DNA of 64,000 nucleotides from Bin87 sp965262485 (lineage in GTDB: Bacteria; Chloroflexota; Dehalococcoidia; Lucifugimonadales; UBA3495): positions 2,790,001 to 2,854,000 of the forward strand of contig OZ253540.1 of the NCBI GenBank assembly GCA_965262485.1, in the 5' to 3' direction. Position 1 is the stretch's first letter; every line of letters begins with the position of its first letter. The notes under the pieces are model-generated. The model saw only the letters and a list, made by a program, of their open reading frames with translations. It ran no database searches and was not told the DNA's origin. Below, one piece after another: positions 25,949 to 34,966 of this stretch. Both the position numbers and the translations under genes were made by a program.

Positions 25949-26452
25949 ATGACCTACGCCCGCAACACCACCGTCAGCGCCATCCGGACCCGCAACGAGA
26001 TTGAGGAAACCCTCGAGAGGTACGGCGCTGATGGTTTCGCCTATGCCACCCAGGGCAATCTGGCCACCGTCATCTTCGCCATGGAGCACCGCCGCATCCG
26101 CTTCGTCCTGGAACTGCCCGATCCTGAGGACTTCCGGTACACCAACCACAATCCGCCCCGGGAGCGCAGCGCCCGGGCCCAGCACGAAGCCCATGACCAG
26201 GCCTGCCGCCAGAGGTGACGGGCACTGTTGCTGGTCATCAAGGCCAAGCTGGAGGCCGTAACCGCGGGCATCTCAACCATCGAGACCGAGTTCCTGGCCA
26301 ACATCGTGCTGCCCGACAACACCACCGCCGGCGAGTGGATGCTCCCCCAGATCGACCGAGCCTATCGCACCGGCGAGATGCCCCCTCTGCTGCCCGCTGC
26401 CAGGCACACCGGCCAAAGGTCCGCCGGTCCCATCCCACTGCCGCCCGCTTGA
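25949..26452 (+). pseudogene. Unknown gene interrupted by one in-frame TGA
   Basis: From ATG 25949 the frame reads a plausible protein (RTRNEIEETLERYGADGFAY) to TGA at 26216-26218, then continues in the same frame with LLLVIKAKLEAVTAG and EFLANIVLPDNTTAGEWMLP to a stop at 26452. The two halves look like one 167-residue protein, probably with Trp (TGG) at the TGA position. I read this as a nonsense mutation; a recoded TGA or a sequencing error cannot be excluded. Confidence 0.55.
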
Positions 26453-26546
26453 GCTGCGCCCACAACCAGACACGTTAAGAAATGGCGGTAGGCAAATACT
26501 AAAATCCTCGGCATGATGTCCTCAATCGAATGAAGAGAAGGGCAGC

Positions 26547-27149
26547 ATGACCCGAAATACTCCCGTCTTTGCCGAATTCACTATTGGTGAACCCCTGATC
26601 CTGGTCTTTGTAGGCCGGTCGCTGGAGGGTGGCACCTCGGACATCTATTGCGCCGCCCGCGGCGGTTGGAGAATGCGGGCGGATGGCCCGCCGCCCAAGC
26701 ATCGAGGTCTAGTTCTAGCCAGGGGATCCGAACGGGTGTTTGAGGCCTTCCGCCCCCGGCGCTGGTATGCGGACCCCAATGATGGCGGACGATGGTACTT
26801 TGACGGCGAACCGGCCGACTTCGCCACCCAGATGCGCTACGTCGGCAAAGCCGTGCCGGTCTGGTTCTCCAAGAGCAGAATCCGGTTCGTTATTGCAACC
26901 CACAACCCGCCTAGCATGGTCTGTTGGAACGACCATCCCCTTGTGGGACAATGGCCCCAGCGGAAGGTCTGCGGTGAAATCGCCCGTCCTGCCCACGGGC
27001 GACAACCGGCCCGCCGGGGAGGAACCAATGCTGGAACAAAAGAAACCCCTCGTCACCGAGCTGGCCCTGGCCGACGCCCTGGACCAGTTGGTCAACCTGA
27101 TCGAGGAGCTGAGGGCCGACGTGGGCCTGCGTGTGCAGGTCACCACTGA
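26547..27149 (+). CDS. Unknown protein; C-terminal part probably not genuine
   Basis: Reads MTRNTPVFAEFTIGEPLIL and stays protein-like to about residue 135 (FEAFRPRRWYADPND, GGRWYFDGEPADFATQMRY). The last 60 residues overlap the next gene and have shadow-frame composition, so the true end may have been lost to a frameshift. A GAAGGGCAGC stretch precedes the ATG. Family not recognised. Confidence 0.45.
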   Translation: MTRNTPVFAEFTIGEPLILVFVGRSLEGGTSDIYCAARGGWRMRADGPPPKHRGLVLARGSERVFEAFRPRRWYADPNDGGRWYFDGEPADFATQMRYVGKAVPVWFSKSRIRFVIATHNPPSMVCWNDHPLVGQWPQRKVCGEIARPAHGRQPARRGGTNAGTKETPRHRAGPGRRPGPVGQPDRGAEGRRGPACAGHH

Positions 27150-27309
27150 TGAGACCGACCTGGTGAAGATCACCTTTTCGGGCACCCCAGACGTGGGCTT
27201 CCCCCGGCAGCGGGAGATACGCGATATTCCTGCCGAGATCGTTCACCGCGTCTGGAACGAGGGCCTGCGGGACTACGAAACCCCGTATCGCTCCGGCGAC
27301 GCCGTCTGA
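27028..27309 (+). CDS. Unknown 93-aa protein
   Basis: ATG 27028 follows a strong GGGGAGG. Residues 7-33 form a helix (LVTELALADALDQLVNLIEE) and the middle a strand pair (LRVQVTTDETDLVKITF). Family not recognised; the good ribosome site supports translation. Confidence 0.6.
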   Translation: MLEQKKPLVTELALADALDQLVNLIEELRADVGLRVQVTTDETDLVKITFSGTPDVGFPRQREIRDIPAEIVHRVWNEGLRDYETPYRSGDAV

Positions 27310-27497
27310 GACGACCGGCGCACGACCTGCTTGGGCAATGCACGGCCCGAGCTGCGGCAGTGGTGCGTAACACCTAACGACGCTGGGCTGCCGCTGCCGT
27401 TGGTTGCCGTTCAGCCGGCTGAACCACTGAAATGGGACACCAAAACACGCACCTGGTCCTCAATTCCTCGTACCGTTGCTCAGCAGCGCCTCCGCCA

Positions 27498-28205
27498 TCA
27501 CGGCGCCGCATCACCACTCTCCTGGTGGCACTGCGCCAGCCTCCGGCCGGTCAACGTCGCCTCCCGCTCGTCCACCATCACACCTGTACCCACGTTGTGG
27601 GCCCGCAATTCTGCCATCTTCATACGAAACCCGTGGCTCCCCTGCGTCCCCTTTACCCGGTTGCAGTACCCACACAGCATCTGCAGGTTGCGGGTCTCGT
27701 GCTCTCCGTCGTCGCTCAAGGCCATGATGTGGTCGACCTCGAACCTGAGATGATGCGGCTGGTGGAAGCCGCAGCCGGGGCACACGCCACGCTGCACCGA
27801 GTACAGCGCCATCCGCACCGATTCCGGCACGTTTTGACGGCGATTACCGTCCCCACGCCGGCGGGCCGGTCGCTTCTCGTACACCTCCACCGGCTCCAGG
27901 TACTCCTGCATCAGCGCCGCGTCCATCGGGCGGGTGGGCTCCCGGTACAGATAGCGGCCGCGGCTGACCCGCATGATCAGCTGGGGCGACGGCTTGCTGT
28001 GGCCCTGATTGGAGCAGCCAGCCAGATCCGACAATTCCCGGTTGACCAGGTTGCGGTCCCGCTTCGCGTTGGGGTTGAACCCGGCGACTCCCAAGTCGGC
28101 CACCAGCTCGTATATCTGCTCTGTGGTCAGGATGCGCCCCTGGCGCGTCGCCATCACCTGCACGATGTGGGGCCGCAGACTGGTTGCTGCCTTTGCCAAC
28201 TGCAT
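27498..28205 (-). CDS. HNH endonuclease domain protein
   Basis: About 235 residues; the HNH fold lies at the C-terminal half: CPGCGFHQPHHLRFEVDHIM, then the N-x-Q-x-LCGYCNRVKG zinc-binding end. The N-terminal 100 residues look like a DNA-binding or winged-helix region (RILTTEQIYELVADL). I start it at ATG 28205, just after AAGGAGGT; the spacing is very short. A start at 28268 would translate an iteron copy. First gene of the integrated plasmid. Confidence 0.8.
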   Translation of the reverse strand: MQLAKAATSLRPHIVQVMATRQGRILTTEQIYELVADLGVAGFNPNAKRDRNLVNRELSDLAGCSNQGHSKPSPQLIMRVSRGRYLYREPTRPMDAALMQEYLEPVEVYEKRPARRRGDGNRRQNVPESVRMALYSVQRGVCPGCGFHQPHHLRFEVDHIMALSDDGEHETRNLQMLCGYCNRVKGTQGSHGFRMKMAELRAHNVGTGVMVDEREATLTGRRLAQCHQESGDAAP

Positions 28206-28251
28206 ACCTCCTTCCAAGTAATCCTCACACAGAAAACTCGGCGTTGATCCC

Positions 28252-28269
28252 ATCGTTAGCCTGACCAAA
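28252..28269 (-). repeat. Lone iteron-like copy
   Basis: On the minus strand it reads TTGGTCAGGCTAACGATG, the same motif that recurs at 33337-33609. It precedes the HNH gene and supports a common plasmid origin of both regions. Confidence 0.6.
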
Positions 28270-28380
28270 CATCAGCCAGAGTGCACGCCTAGCCGCAACT
28301 GAGGCACTCGATGTCCTTGAGCCAATCCATAAACCACGTGCTTACCCTATAGCCCCTTGCAATCCTGCAAACCTAGGAGC

Positions 28381-28614
28381 CTATTGATCTATGTAAGCCG
28401 TCAACGCCCTGATGCACCAATCACGCACTGCTATGCCTTCCTGGGCAGCGAGGACTCTAATCTGGCGATGTAGCTGAACCGGCACCGCCACATTCAGCTG
28501 GCGGAGTTCTTCTTGCTGTACATCCGCCCGCACCGGGTCGGTAGTTCTTGCGCCCAAACCTCGCCGGTTTGACCTATTTGGCGTCATGCCAAGGTCAGGA
28601 TTATTCGTCGTCAT
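28381..28614 (-). CDS. Small RHH-like/partition-associated protein
   Basis: A 77-aa protein with a basic N-terminus and a C-terminal segment LNVAVPVQLHRQIRVLAAQE followed by IAVRDWCIRALTAYID, the pattern of a ribbon-helix-helix protein. It overlaps the end of parA by 14 bases, the usual place of a plasmid ParB/CopG partner. It would bind the centromere and control parA. Confidence 0.65.
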   Translation of the reverse strand: MTTNNPDLGMTPNRSNRRGLGARTTDPVRADVQQEELRQLNVAVPVQLHRQIRVLAAQEGIAVRDWCIRALTAYIDQ

Positions 28615-29245
28615 TCAGAATCTCCTTGATCTCATCACGAATCGCCTCGATTTCTCCCCTCGCTGCGGTCGGTCGGCCATCAAATACCGTCTGCCCCTGC
28701 GCAGCCGTGGTCGCATAAGCCACTCGCTGAGTAGTACCAGCCGACAGCACTGGCAGGCTTTGCTGCGACAGGGCTTCCGCGAGAGAACGCCTTAGCGCGG
28801 TGTTGGAAATAGCCCTGGAAACGACATACGCTGCCCGAGGCTCGCCCGCTGCGGCTTCTTGGCGAGCTTTGATGAGTTCCACGATGGCGTGGGTAGACCA
28901 GACGTCGAATGGACTGGGCTGTACCGGCACCAGAACCAGGTCAGCTACTCTGATAGCTGCCGAGCTCGCGGCAGCGTATTGCGGAGGACAGTCTATGATG
29001 ATGATATCGTGCCGCTGCCGCAGTCCCCGAGCCTGGCGCAGTAGATCCCCCCGCTCGATCTCCTGAACCTAGAACGCCGAATCCAAGCCAGGAGCTATTG
29101 ATCGCCAGTCTGAAGCGCTGCCCTGCGGGTCCATATCAAGAAACAACACATCACAACCTTCGATCACGAAAGCTTGGGCTAGATTGATGGCAATGGTTGT
29201 CTTGCCGCAACCGCCCTTCTGGTTGCACACCGCGATGATGGCCAT
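28601..29245 (-). pseudogene. parA: ParA partition ATPase with in-frame amber codon
   Basis: From ATG 29245: MAIIAVCNQKGGCGKTTIAI (Walker A), CDVLFLDMDPQGSASDWRS, then TAG at 29071-29069, after which the same frame continues with RHDIIIIDCPPQYAA, VPVQPSPFDVW and a normal end at 28601. All ParA motifs are present across 214 codons, so a single stop splits an otherwise intact gene. Either the partition system is dead or the base is an error. Its operon partner is the small RHH gene. Confidence 0.85.
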
Positions 29246-29290
29246 AGTGCTCTGCCTACTGATATAGCTATTTAATAACCTGCAATCCTA

Positions 29291-30569
29291 GTACCGTTTC
29301 AATTTAATTCTATTGGATAGACATGTTTGAGCTTACTGCGAGCGTCCTGGGTGGAGAACCGCCAGTCTATGCTGGCGGCGGCCGCGTTGCGCTCGCGTTC
29401 GAGGGCCGCAACCTCCCGTCTCAGCAACGCTTCATCGCCGACCCGGCGGTTCAGACACCCTCTGCTGAAGACGCTCAACTCGATTTCAGCCATGTTCAGC
29501 CAGCTGCCGTGAGTGGGTGTGTAATGAAACTCCAGGCGTTTAGCGATGCGCCGGGCTTCGGATGGCTCAAATGCTTCGTAGAGCGAGCCCAACTTGTGGG
29601 TGTTGAGATTGTCCAGCGTCAGCCGGATCACTGCGGCGTCAGGATAGGCCTGGTCCACCAGCCACTTCATCTGTTGCGCGAAGTCCACCGCAGTGCGGCG
29701 CCCGGTCACCTCGACATGCCTCCACCCACCCTTCGGTTCACAGAACATGAACCGATTCCGGGTCCCGTTTCGCTGGTACTCGGTGTCATAGCGCTCCACC
29801 CGTCCCGGAGCGGCTGCAATGGGAGGCCGCACCTCCCCGAGCAACTGCCGGGAGGTCTCGTCGAAACACACCACCGGACACTCCCGGTCGTACTCTTCGT
29901 GATAAAGAGCCTGCCCCGTACTGGATACGGGGTCCAGCACGTCCTCCATCTGCGCCACGAACCCCCCGCTCAGCTTGGTGATGCACCACTCTTTCTTCTT
30001 CCAGAGCCTGCCCCGTTGCAGAACGGGGGCTTGAGTTCGTTTTTTTGAGTAGCTGGCGCACCGTCTCCAGGGAGATGCTCTCGGCAAACTCCAGTTCCAC
30101 CACCTTGCCAGCCAGCAGATGGAGCGTCCAGTTTACATGCCCTTCGGGTGGACTGCTGCACGCGATGGCAACCAGAGCCTGCCCCGTACTGGATACGGGG
30201 TGCGCTTCCTGCTTGCCGTCCAGCTTGCGCTCCCGGCCCGGCCGCGGCTTGTCATTGATGGCGGCCTCAAGTCCTTCCTCCACGTACCGCTTCCGCACTC
30301 TGGCAACGGTAGCCGCGTTGATCAAAAGCACACCGGCTATCTCACCGTCTCGCAGTCCTTCATCCGCTTTGAGCAGCGCGAGCGCCCGCTTGACGGTGCG
30401 GACTGACAGCTTGCCCCGATGGGAAACCTCATTGAGACGGGAGCGTTCGGATTCAGTCAGTTTGACTTTATACTTGATGGCAGCCATGTCTGGATACTCC
30501 CCCACAAAAAGATCATCCCCAAGTATGGCTGCCTTCTCATATTATTACAAATCTATCTGGAACCAGTAC
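29291..30569 (-). mobile_element. IS630-family insertion sequence
   Basis: Ends share GTACYGKTTC after TA on both sides (29289-29290 and 30570-30571), fitting the TA target duplication of IS630. The 1,279-bp element carries one broken transposase gene and three copies of the short palindromic element (29908-29932, 30005-30029, 30176-30200). Confidence 0.75.
29299..30505 (-). pseudogene. IS630-family transposase, frameshifted
   Basis: The N-terminal helix-turn-helix frame (KLSVRTVKRALALLKADEG, RDGEIAGVLLINAATVARVR) ends out of register near 30046; the DDE domain is in another frame with CFDETSRQLLGE, LTLDNLNTHK and HYTPTHGSWLNMAEIELSVF. The switch falls at a run of seven A (minus strand, 30046-30040) followed by a palindromic insertion. 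PVSSTGQAL peptides mark two in-frame insertions. Confidence 0.8.
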
Positions 30570-30584
30570 TAGGTTAGCAGGCTC

Positions 30585-30845
30585 CTACCAGCGTTTTCCA
30601 GAGCCAGCGATACTGAATCCAAAGATTTCTGACCACCGGGAGAGTTCGCCAGCATAAGCACATACGAAGAGCCACTGATGTGCCAGCACATAGCGACTTT
30701 GTCGGTGATATGAAGATATCGCCGGGGCAGTCATGCCAGACGCGCCGTAAGCGAAACCAGAGGGGCACAGGAAGACCGCCCTTCTGAAGCTGGTATCGCC
30801 CGTGTTAGAACGAATTGCCTCTGCCCGCTGCGACCGTCGGATCAA
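30585..30845 (-). CDS. Uncertain small frame beside IS630
   Basis: An 86-aa frame containing RRAVFLCPSGFAYGASGMT and AHQWLFVCAYAGELSRWSE. Composition is unusual but the frame is open throughout. I cannot tell whether it is translated or a structured or repeated non-coding stretch; no ribosome site is evident. Confidence 0.25.
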   Translation of the reverse strand: MIRRSQRAEAIRSNTGDTSFRRAVFLCPSGFAYGASGMTAPAISSYHRQSRYVLAHQWLFVCAYAGELSRWSEIFGFSIAGSGKRW

Positions 30846-30931
30846 ACCGGCTATTGATCCTGTTTCGTACTGTCGTAAATGGCACCCATCTCGTCTGTGA
30901 ATAGGACAGTAGCGCTGAAATACAAATCGAA

Positions 30932-31282
30932 CTACCGCCGCATGAGTTGCGACTGGTCGGCATTAACGTGCAGGTGCCACGCCGCCCTGGCTCCATATAT
31001 CAGGTTGGAACCGTCGTTAGGGTGACCAGCCTCAATGTCGCGAAGCTCGGCCAGCTTTTCCTGATTGGTCTGCGGATCACGGCCTCTCAAGTTGGCCACG
31101 GCATTCACCCACTGCTTGGCAGCCTCGTACATCAACGCGCCCGCAGCATCAACTAGGATATCCGTGTATTCGCCGGTGATGGGCGATGCCGCCAAAATGA
31201 CCTGCGCCAGGTCTCCAAACTGCCTGGCGCGTCGGTGGTGGAGGTCGGCCTTGTCCAGGTTGGGATCAGGGCGCGGCGGCAT
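30932..31282 (-). CDS. Unknown protein, HEPN-like helical
   Basis: A 116-aa all-helical protein (HHRRARQFGDLAQVILAAS; ALMYEAAKQWVNAVANLRGR) resembling HEPN/PaREP1-like proteins. It overlaps the preceding gene by 17 bases, so the two are coupled. Function not recognised. Confidence 0.5.
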   Translation of the reverse strand: MPPRPDPNLDKADLHHRRARQFGDLAQVILAASPITGEYTDILVDAAGALMYEAAKQWVNAVANLRGRDPQTNQEKLAELRDIEAGHPNDGSNLIYGARAAWHLHVNADQSQLMRR

Positions 31283-31685
31283 GACGTTCCCGGACGAAAC
31301 TTACCATGTCATCGTGGACGTCATTATGCCAGTAGGCTTCCAACGCTCCAGATTGGCAGTGTTCACGGAGCATCATGCCAGTGATGAGCTGCCCGGTGTG
31401 GTAACGGGCGGGTGAGCGCCCCTGCCGGTCCAAGGCTTCAGCAATGTCGATGAGGTCTTTGCTCTCGATGGACTCGTTCTTGCCCAGATGGAGGAAGGTT
31501 TTATGCACAGCAGCCCACAGGCTTTCCGCCCATTGGCGGTCGTCTCCAGCTTCGAGCTCCCGTTGCGCCTTGGTTACCAATTCTAGGGCGGAAAGATCCG
31601 GAAATGGCGGTGTATCCGCCTTCGACGACACCACCGTGTTCGGAGAGCGGAACTCGTCGGGAATGTCGAAGGTGATTCTGGTCAT
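31266..31685 (-). CDS. Unknown protein, PaREP1/HEPN-like helical
   Basis: A 139-aa protein with LELVTKAQRELEAGDDRQWA and AESLWAAVHKTFLHLGK, similar in layout to the PaREP1-type gene at 46225. It forms a two-gene unit with the next frame; such overlapping helical pairs may be toxin-antitoxin-like, which is only inference. The upstream promoter region is cut by the IS66 element inserted about 80 bp before the start. Confidence 0.55.
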   Translation of the reverse strand: MTRITFDIPDEFRSPNTVVSSKADTPPFPDLSALELVTKAQRELEAGDDRQWAESLWAAVHKTFLHLGKNESIESKDLIDIAEALDRQGRSPARYHTGQLITGMMLREHCQSGALEAYWHNDVHDDMVSFVRERHAAAP

Positions 31686-31764
31686 ACCAGCAGCATCTCA
31701 TTTGAGGATGGGGGTTTTGATGCTACGCAGTCGGATTCGGCCTGTCAATCACACCGAAATTCAG

Positions 31765-33266
31765 GTAACTGTTCAGACTTGGTGAGGTGAATTGGCCAAA
31801 GGGGGTTCAGGGAGCCTTGCGTTGCCGGTGGTGTTATGTCATATAGTGGGCATGGACCGGGAGATTGACCTCAAGACTGCCGACCGGGATGTCCTGATTG
31901 CCATCATCGTCCGGCAACAGGCGATCATTGAGCGTCTGGAGAAACGGATCGCTCAGCTGGAAGGGAGGGCCAAACCCGGCGGTTCCCGGGGGATGCCCGG
32001 TCTAAAACCCAAGGCCAGCCGGAAGCCTGCCCAACCCAAAGCGCTCCGCAAGTCGCGGCCGCACGGCTTTGCCCGCACCCGCATGACGCCCACCCAGCGG
32101 GTAGAGCACGCCGTGGCCAGCTGTCCCGACTGTGGAACCCGGTTGTCCGGTGGCTGGGTCCAGCGCACTCGGGAGGTCATTGACGTGCCCCCAGTTCCAG
32201 CGGAAGTTAGCGAGCACGTCTATATCGCCCGCACCTGCCCAGCCTGTCGACGCCGCTGTCTGCCCCCAGCGCAACTGGAGGGCATGGTGATGGGCAAGCA
32301 ACGTCTGGGGGTCAACTTGGTCAGCCTGATTGCCATGCTCCGGGAGGAGGCCAGGCTGCCCATCGGCGTCATCCAGGGGTATCTGCGCATCGTCCATCAA
32401 CTACGCCTCAGCGTGGGGGCCATCGTCGATGCGGTGCAGCGCACCGCGCAAAAGGCCCAGGCCGCGGCGGCCGAGATACTGACCCAAATCCGTGCCAGCC
32501 CAGTGGTCCACGCCGATGAAACGGGCTGGCGGCAGGATGGCAACAACGGTTACGTCTGGACTTTCAGCACACCCACCCAACGCTACTTCCCCTGTTCAAG
32601 CCAGGGGCAGGCTCTGCGGCGGGGTCGGGGCAAAGCAGTGGTGGATGAAGTCCTGGGCGAGGAGTTTGCTGGCGTGCTGGTCAGCGATTTCTACGCTGCC
32701 TACCACCACTACGACGGCCCCATACAGCGCTGCTGGGCCCACCCCTGTTCAAGCCAGGGGCAGGCTCTGCTGCGGGACATCCACGGCCTGCGAACTCTCT
32801 ACCCTGATGATGCGCCATTGGCGCGGTGGGCTGACGCCGTCCATGAACTCTACGTCCAGGCCAAAGCCTTCACCCATCATCAGCAAAAGCCGCGCCGCGC
32901 CGCGCAACTGGCCCTGGAACGGCGGCTGCTGGCCATCTGCCAACCCTTCCTGGACGACCCGTCGGCCACACCCTCCCGACTCTGCCGACGCATCGAGCGC
33001 CACCTCAAAAGCCGGCCCCGTACTGGATACGGGGAACTCTTCGTCTTCGTGACCGAACCGGAAGCACCTTCCGACAACAACGCCGCCGAGCGCAGCCTGC
33101 GCCACCTGGTCGTCAGTCGTAAGATCAGCGGCGGCACCCGGTCGGAACGGGGCACCGACAGCAAGATGACTCTGGCTTCACTATTCGGCACCTGGCGCGC
33201 CCAGGGCCTAAATCCCCTCCACGCCTGCCGCCAGCTACTACTTTCCCCTCAACTCTGAACTGTTAC
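31765..33266 (+). mobile_element. IS66-family insertion sequence with 8-bp target duplication
   Basis: Imperfect terminal inverted repeats (GTAACTGTTCAGACTTG left; GTAACAGTTCAGAGTTG right, complement) delimit 1,502 bp. AAATTCAG occurs immediately outside both ends (31757-31764 and 33267-33274), the 8-bp duplication typical of IS66. Only the TnpC-type gene is present. Confidence 0.92.
31852..33258 (+). CDS. IS66-family transposase
   Basis: About 468 residues from MDREIDLKTADRD. The coiled N-terminus, the zinc-finger cysteines (CPDCGTRL, CPACRRRC), VVHADETGWR, VSDFYAAYHHYDGPIQRCWAH and PSDNNAAERSLRHLVVSRKISGG are all IS66 signatures. Three in-frame 24-bp palindromic insertions add PCSSQGQA twice and a PRTGYG-type peptide; they fall in or beside the DDE domain, so activity is doubtful although the frame is open. 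Confidence 0.92.
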   Translation: MDREIDLKTADRDVLIAIIVRQQAIIERLEKRIAQLEGRAKPGGSRGMPGLKPKASRKPAQPKALRKSRPHGFARTRMTPTQRVEHAVASCPDCGTRLSGGWVQRTREVIDVPPVPAEVSEHVYIARTCPACRRRCLPPAQLEGMVMGKQRLGVNLVSLIAMLREEARLPIGVIQGYLRIVHQLRLSVGAIVDAVQRTAQKAQAAAAEILTQIRASPVVHADETGWRQDGNNGYVWTFSTPTQRYFPCSSQGQALRRGRGKAVVDEVLGEEFAGVLVSDFYAAYHHYDGPIQRCWAHPCSSQGQALLRDIHGLRTLYPDDAPLARWADAVHELYVQAKAFTHHQQKPRRAAQLALERRLLAICQPFLDDPSATPSRLCRRIERHLKSRPRTGYGELFVFVTEPEAPSDNNAAERSLRHLVVSRKISGGTRSERGTDSKMTLASLFGTWRAQGLNPLHACRQLLLSPQL

Positions 33267-33336
33267 AAATTCAGCCGGCACCTGCCTGGGCATTTGAAGA
33301 ATGGAATCCACACCGAACTTTCCTTCATATCCGGGT

Positions 33337-33609
33337 GGTCAGGCTAACGACGGTCGTATCCTCGTCTTTGGCGTATGTCGTTACTTTGGTAGGTAAGGAC
33401 GGTGGGGATAAAAGGGGCCCCATTGCCCTGACCTACTCCCCCTCCTCTGTAGAGGTAGGGGTAGTAGGCGCGATTTTTATTGAGTTTTGAGTATAAAATC
33501 TCAATCTTTTGGTCAGGCTAACCGGGCGTTTGGTCAGGCTAACCGGGGAATCTGGTCAGGCTAACGATGGTATTTGGTTGAGATGGCAACGGTAATTGGT
33601 CAGGCTAAC
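33337..33609. repeat. Iterons of a plasmid replication origin
   Basis: GGTCAGGCTAAC occurs at 33337, 33511, 33532, 33554 and 33598, the last four spaced 21, 22 and 44 bp, about two helical turns or multiples. An AT-rich stretch (about 33465-33510, with TATAAAAT) lies beside them. Iterons plus AT-rich DNA next to a replication gene is the layout of an iteron-type oriV. Confidence 0.8.
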
Positions 33610-34966
33610 GATGGTCGGTAACGACCAATGGGGGCAGTATTTTGCCCTCCACGAACCGCAGCTCTCCAGCTTTCTCCAGCTGTTTGGCTAGGGCAAGAGC
33701 CTCGGAAGATCGACGACCACGGTGTCTGTTGGTGGTGGGGAAAGTCAGCGCCACCAGTTCGGTATCGTTGATCACTGGGTATCGGTCAGGGTCATCAACC
33801 TGGATCCAGTGACGGCCTTTGCCCTTACCCACGGGAATTTTGGTAACGCCCGGGTTGTGCCACTGGTAGGCGAGGTTGATAAGCAGCCGGTACGCTGGTG
33901 CTGACTTCACTCCCCACGAACGTATGTTATCGGAAACCTGCGGACCGTGGCCAGAACCCGGCGGCAGGTCAACAATGATTCGGACGGACTCGTCAAGGGC
34001 ACCGGGGCCGCGAGGTATTCCACCCACGGACACCACACGCCGCAGCTCGCTGCGTTGGGTCTGTGGGTCGTACAGTGGAATCCTAGCGTCCCAGCTGTCT
34101 AGGGCCTCAATAGCGGCCATCAGGCGTGGCCCGTACTCCGCTGGGCTGGGAGTACGGGTCGGATAGAGCCAGGCCAGAAATTCCCGCAGTGACACCGACA
34201 TTGCCACAGGCTGACCCCGTTCCCTTTCATCCATGGGAACGCTCAGCACCGCCTCGACAAACATCCGCAGAGCCAGCGGTGCGCCCTTGCCTGGGCTGAT
34301 TGCTGGGCCGGCGCCCAGGTCGTAAAGCGCCAGCGGCAAGGCAGGGGAAGGGGTGTCGGGTTTGGCAAAGCCCGGCATCACCATTTGCTTGCCATCCGGT
34401 CCGTAGCTGGCGTGCGCTGCCGGGCTGAACAGCAGGCGCGCGTTCCGCTGGCTTGGGGTGCTAGCCATGGCGAGACGAGCCGGTATCACCCGTTCGGTGG
34501 TACGCCGGCTGGGTTTCACCGGACGCGGGCGTTGCTGCCACGCTCTGACTATGGGAGCCAGAGGCCAGCGCAGATCTTCGCCAGCGTCCACCGCTTGGCG
34601 GTAAGATTCCCACAGATCCCCGATGGGCATGATAGTTTGCCAAGTGATTATCACTCCGCCGAGCAACTTCAGCGGTGGTTGCACGTCGCACCCCAACAGC
34701 GCCGTCATTCGGTCGCACATCACTTCGATGGCGTCCGTCTGGCAATCGACGCTGTTGACCAATCTGGATAGCTCTTGTGTCGTTGGCCGTTCTCCTTTCC
34801 CTTGAGCCAGTACCTCATCCGCAATCTTGTCGGCACCGGGAAAGAGCTGGGCCCAAGACGACTGCATACTCTCTGCAACCCCGACGTCGTCAGGAGTTGA
34901 GCTGTCAAGTTCTCCCAAGATGGCCGACGCCATTCCCGTCAGTATGCCTTCAGTCGTCAACTTCAT
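33605..34966 (-). CDS. Putative plasmid replication initiator-like protein
   Basis: A 453-aa protein whose gene ends at the iterons and overlaps the RepA-like helicase gene by 17 bases. Residues about 230-400 (LSVPMDERERGQPVAMSVSL, SLREFLAWLYPTRTPSPAEY, LPPGSGHGPQVSDNIRSWG) resemble winged-helix replication proteins in layout. The family is not certain; position next to iterons and a hexameric helicase gene is the main evidence. Confidence 0.6.
   Translation of the reverse strand: MKLTTEGILTGMASAILGELDSSTPDDVGVAESMQSSWAQLFPGADKIADEVLAQGKGERPTTQELSRLVNSVDCQTDAIEVMCDRMTALLGCDVQPPLKLLGGVIITWQTIMPIGDLWESYRQAVDAGEDLRWPLAPIVRAWQQRPRPVKPSRRTTERVIPARLAMASTPSQRNARLLFSPAAHASYGPDGKQMVMPGFAKPDTPSPALPLALYDLGAGPAISPGKGAPLALRMFVEAVLSVPMDERERGQPVAMSVSLREFLAWLYPTRTPSPAEYGPRLMAAIEALDSWDARIPLYDPQTQRSELRRVVSVGGIPRGPGALDESVRIIVDLPPGSGHGPQVSDNIRSWGVKSAPAYRLLINLAYQWHNPGVTKIPVGKGKGRHWIQVDDPDRYPVINDTELVALTFPTTNRHRGRRSSEALALAKQLEKAGELRFVEGKILPPLVVTDHR

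Noticed and set aside
30585..30845. Frame beside IS630 as part of the IS
   Set aside because: It lies outside the TA-delimited ends and is kept only as an uncertain small frame.
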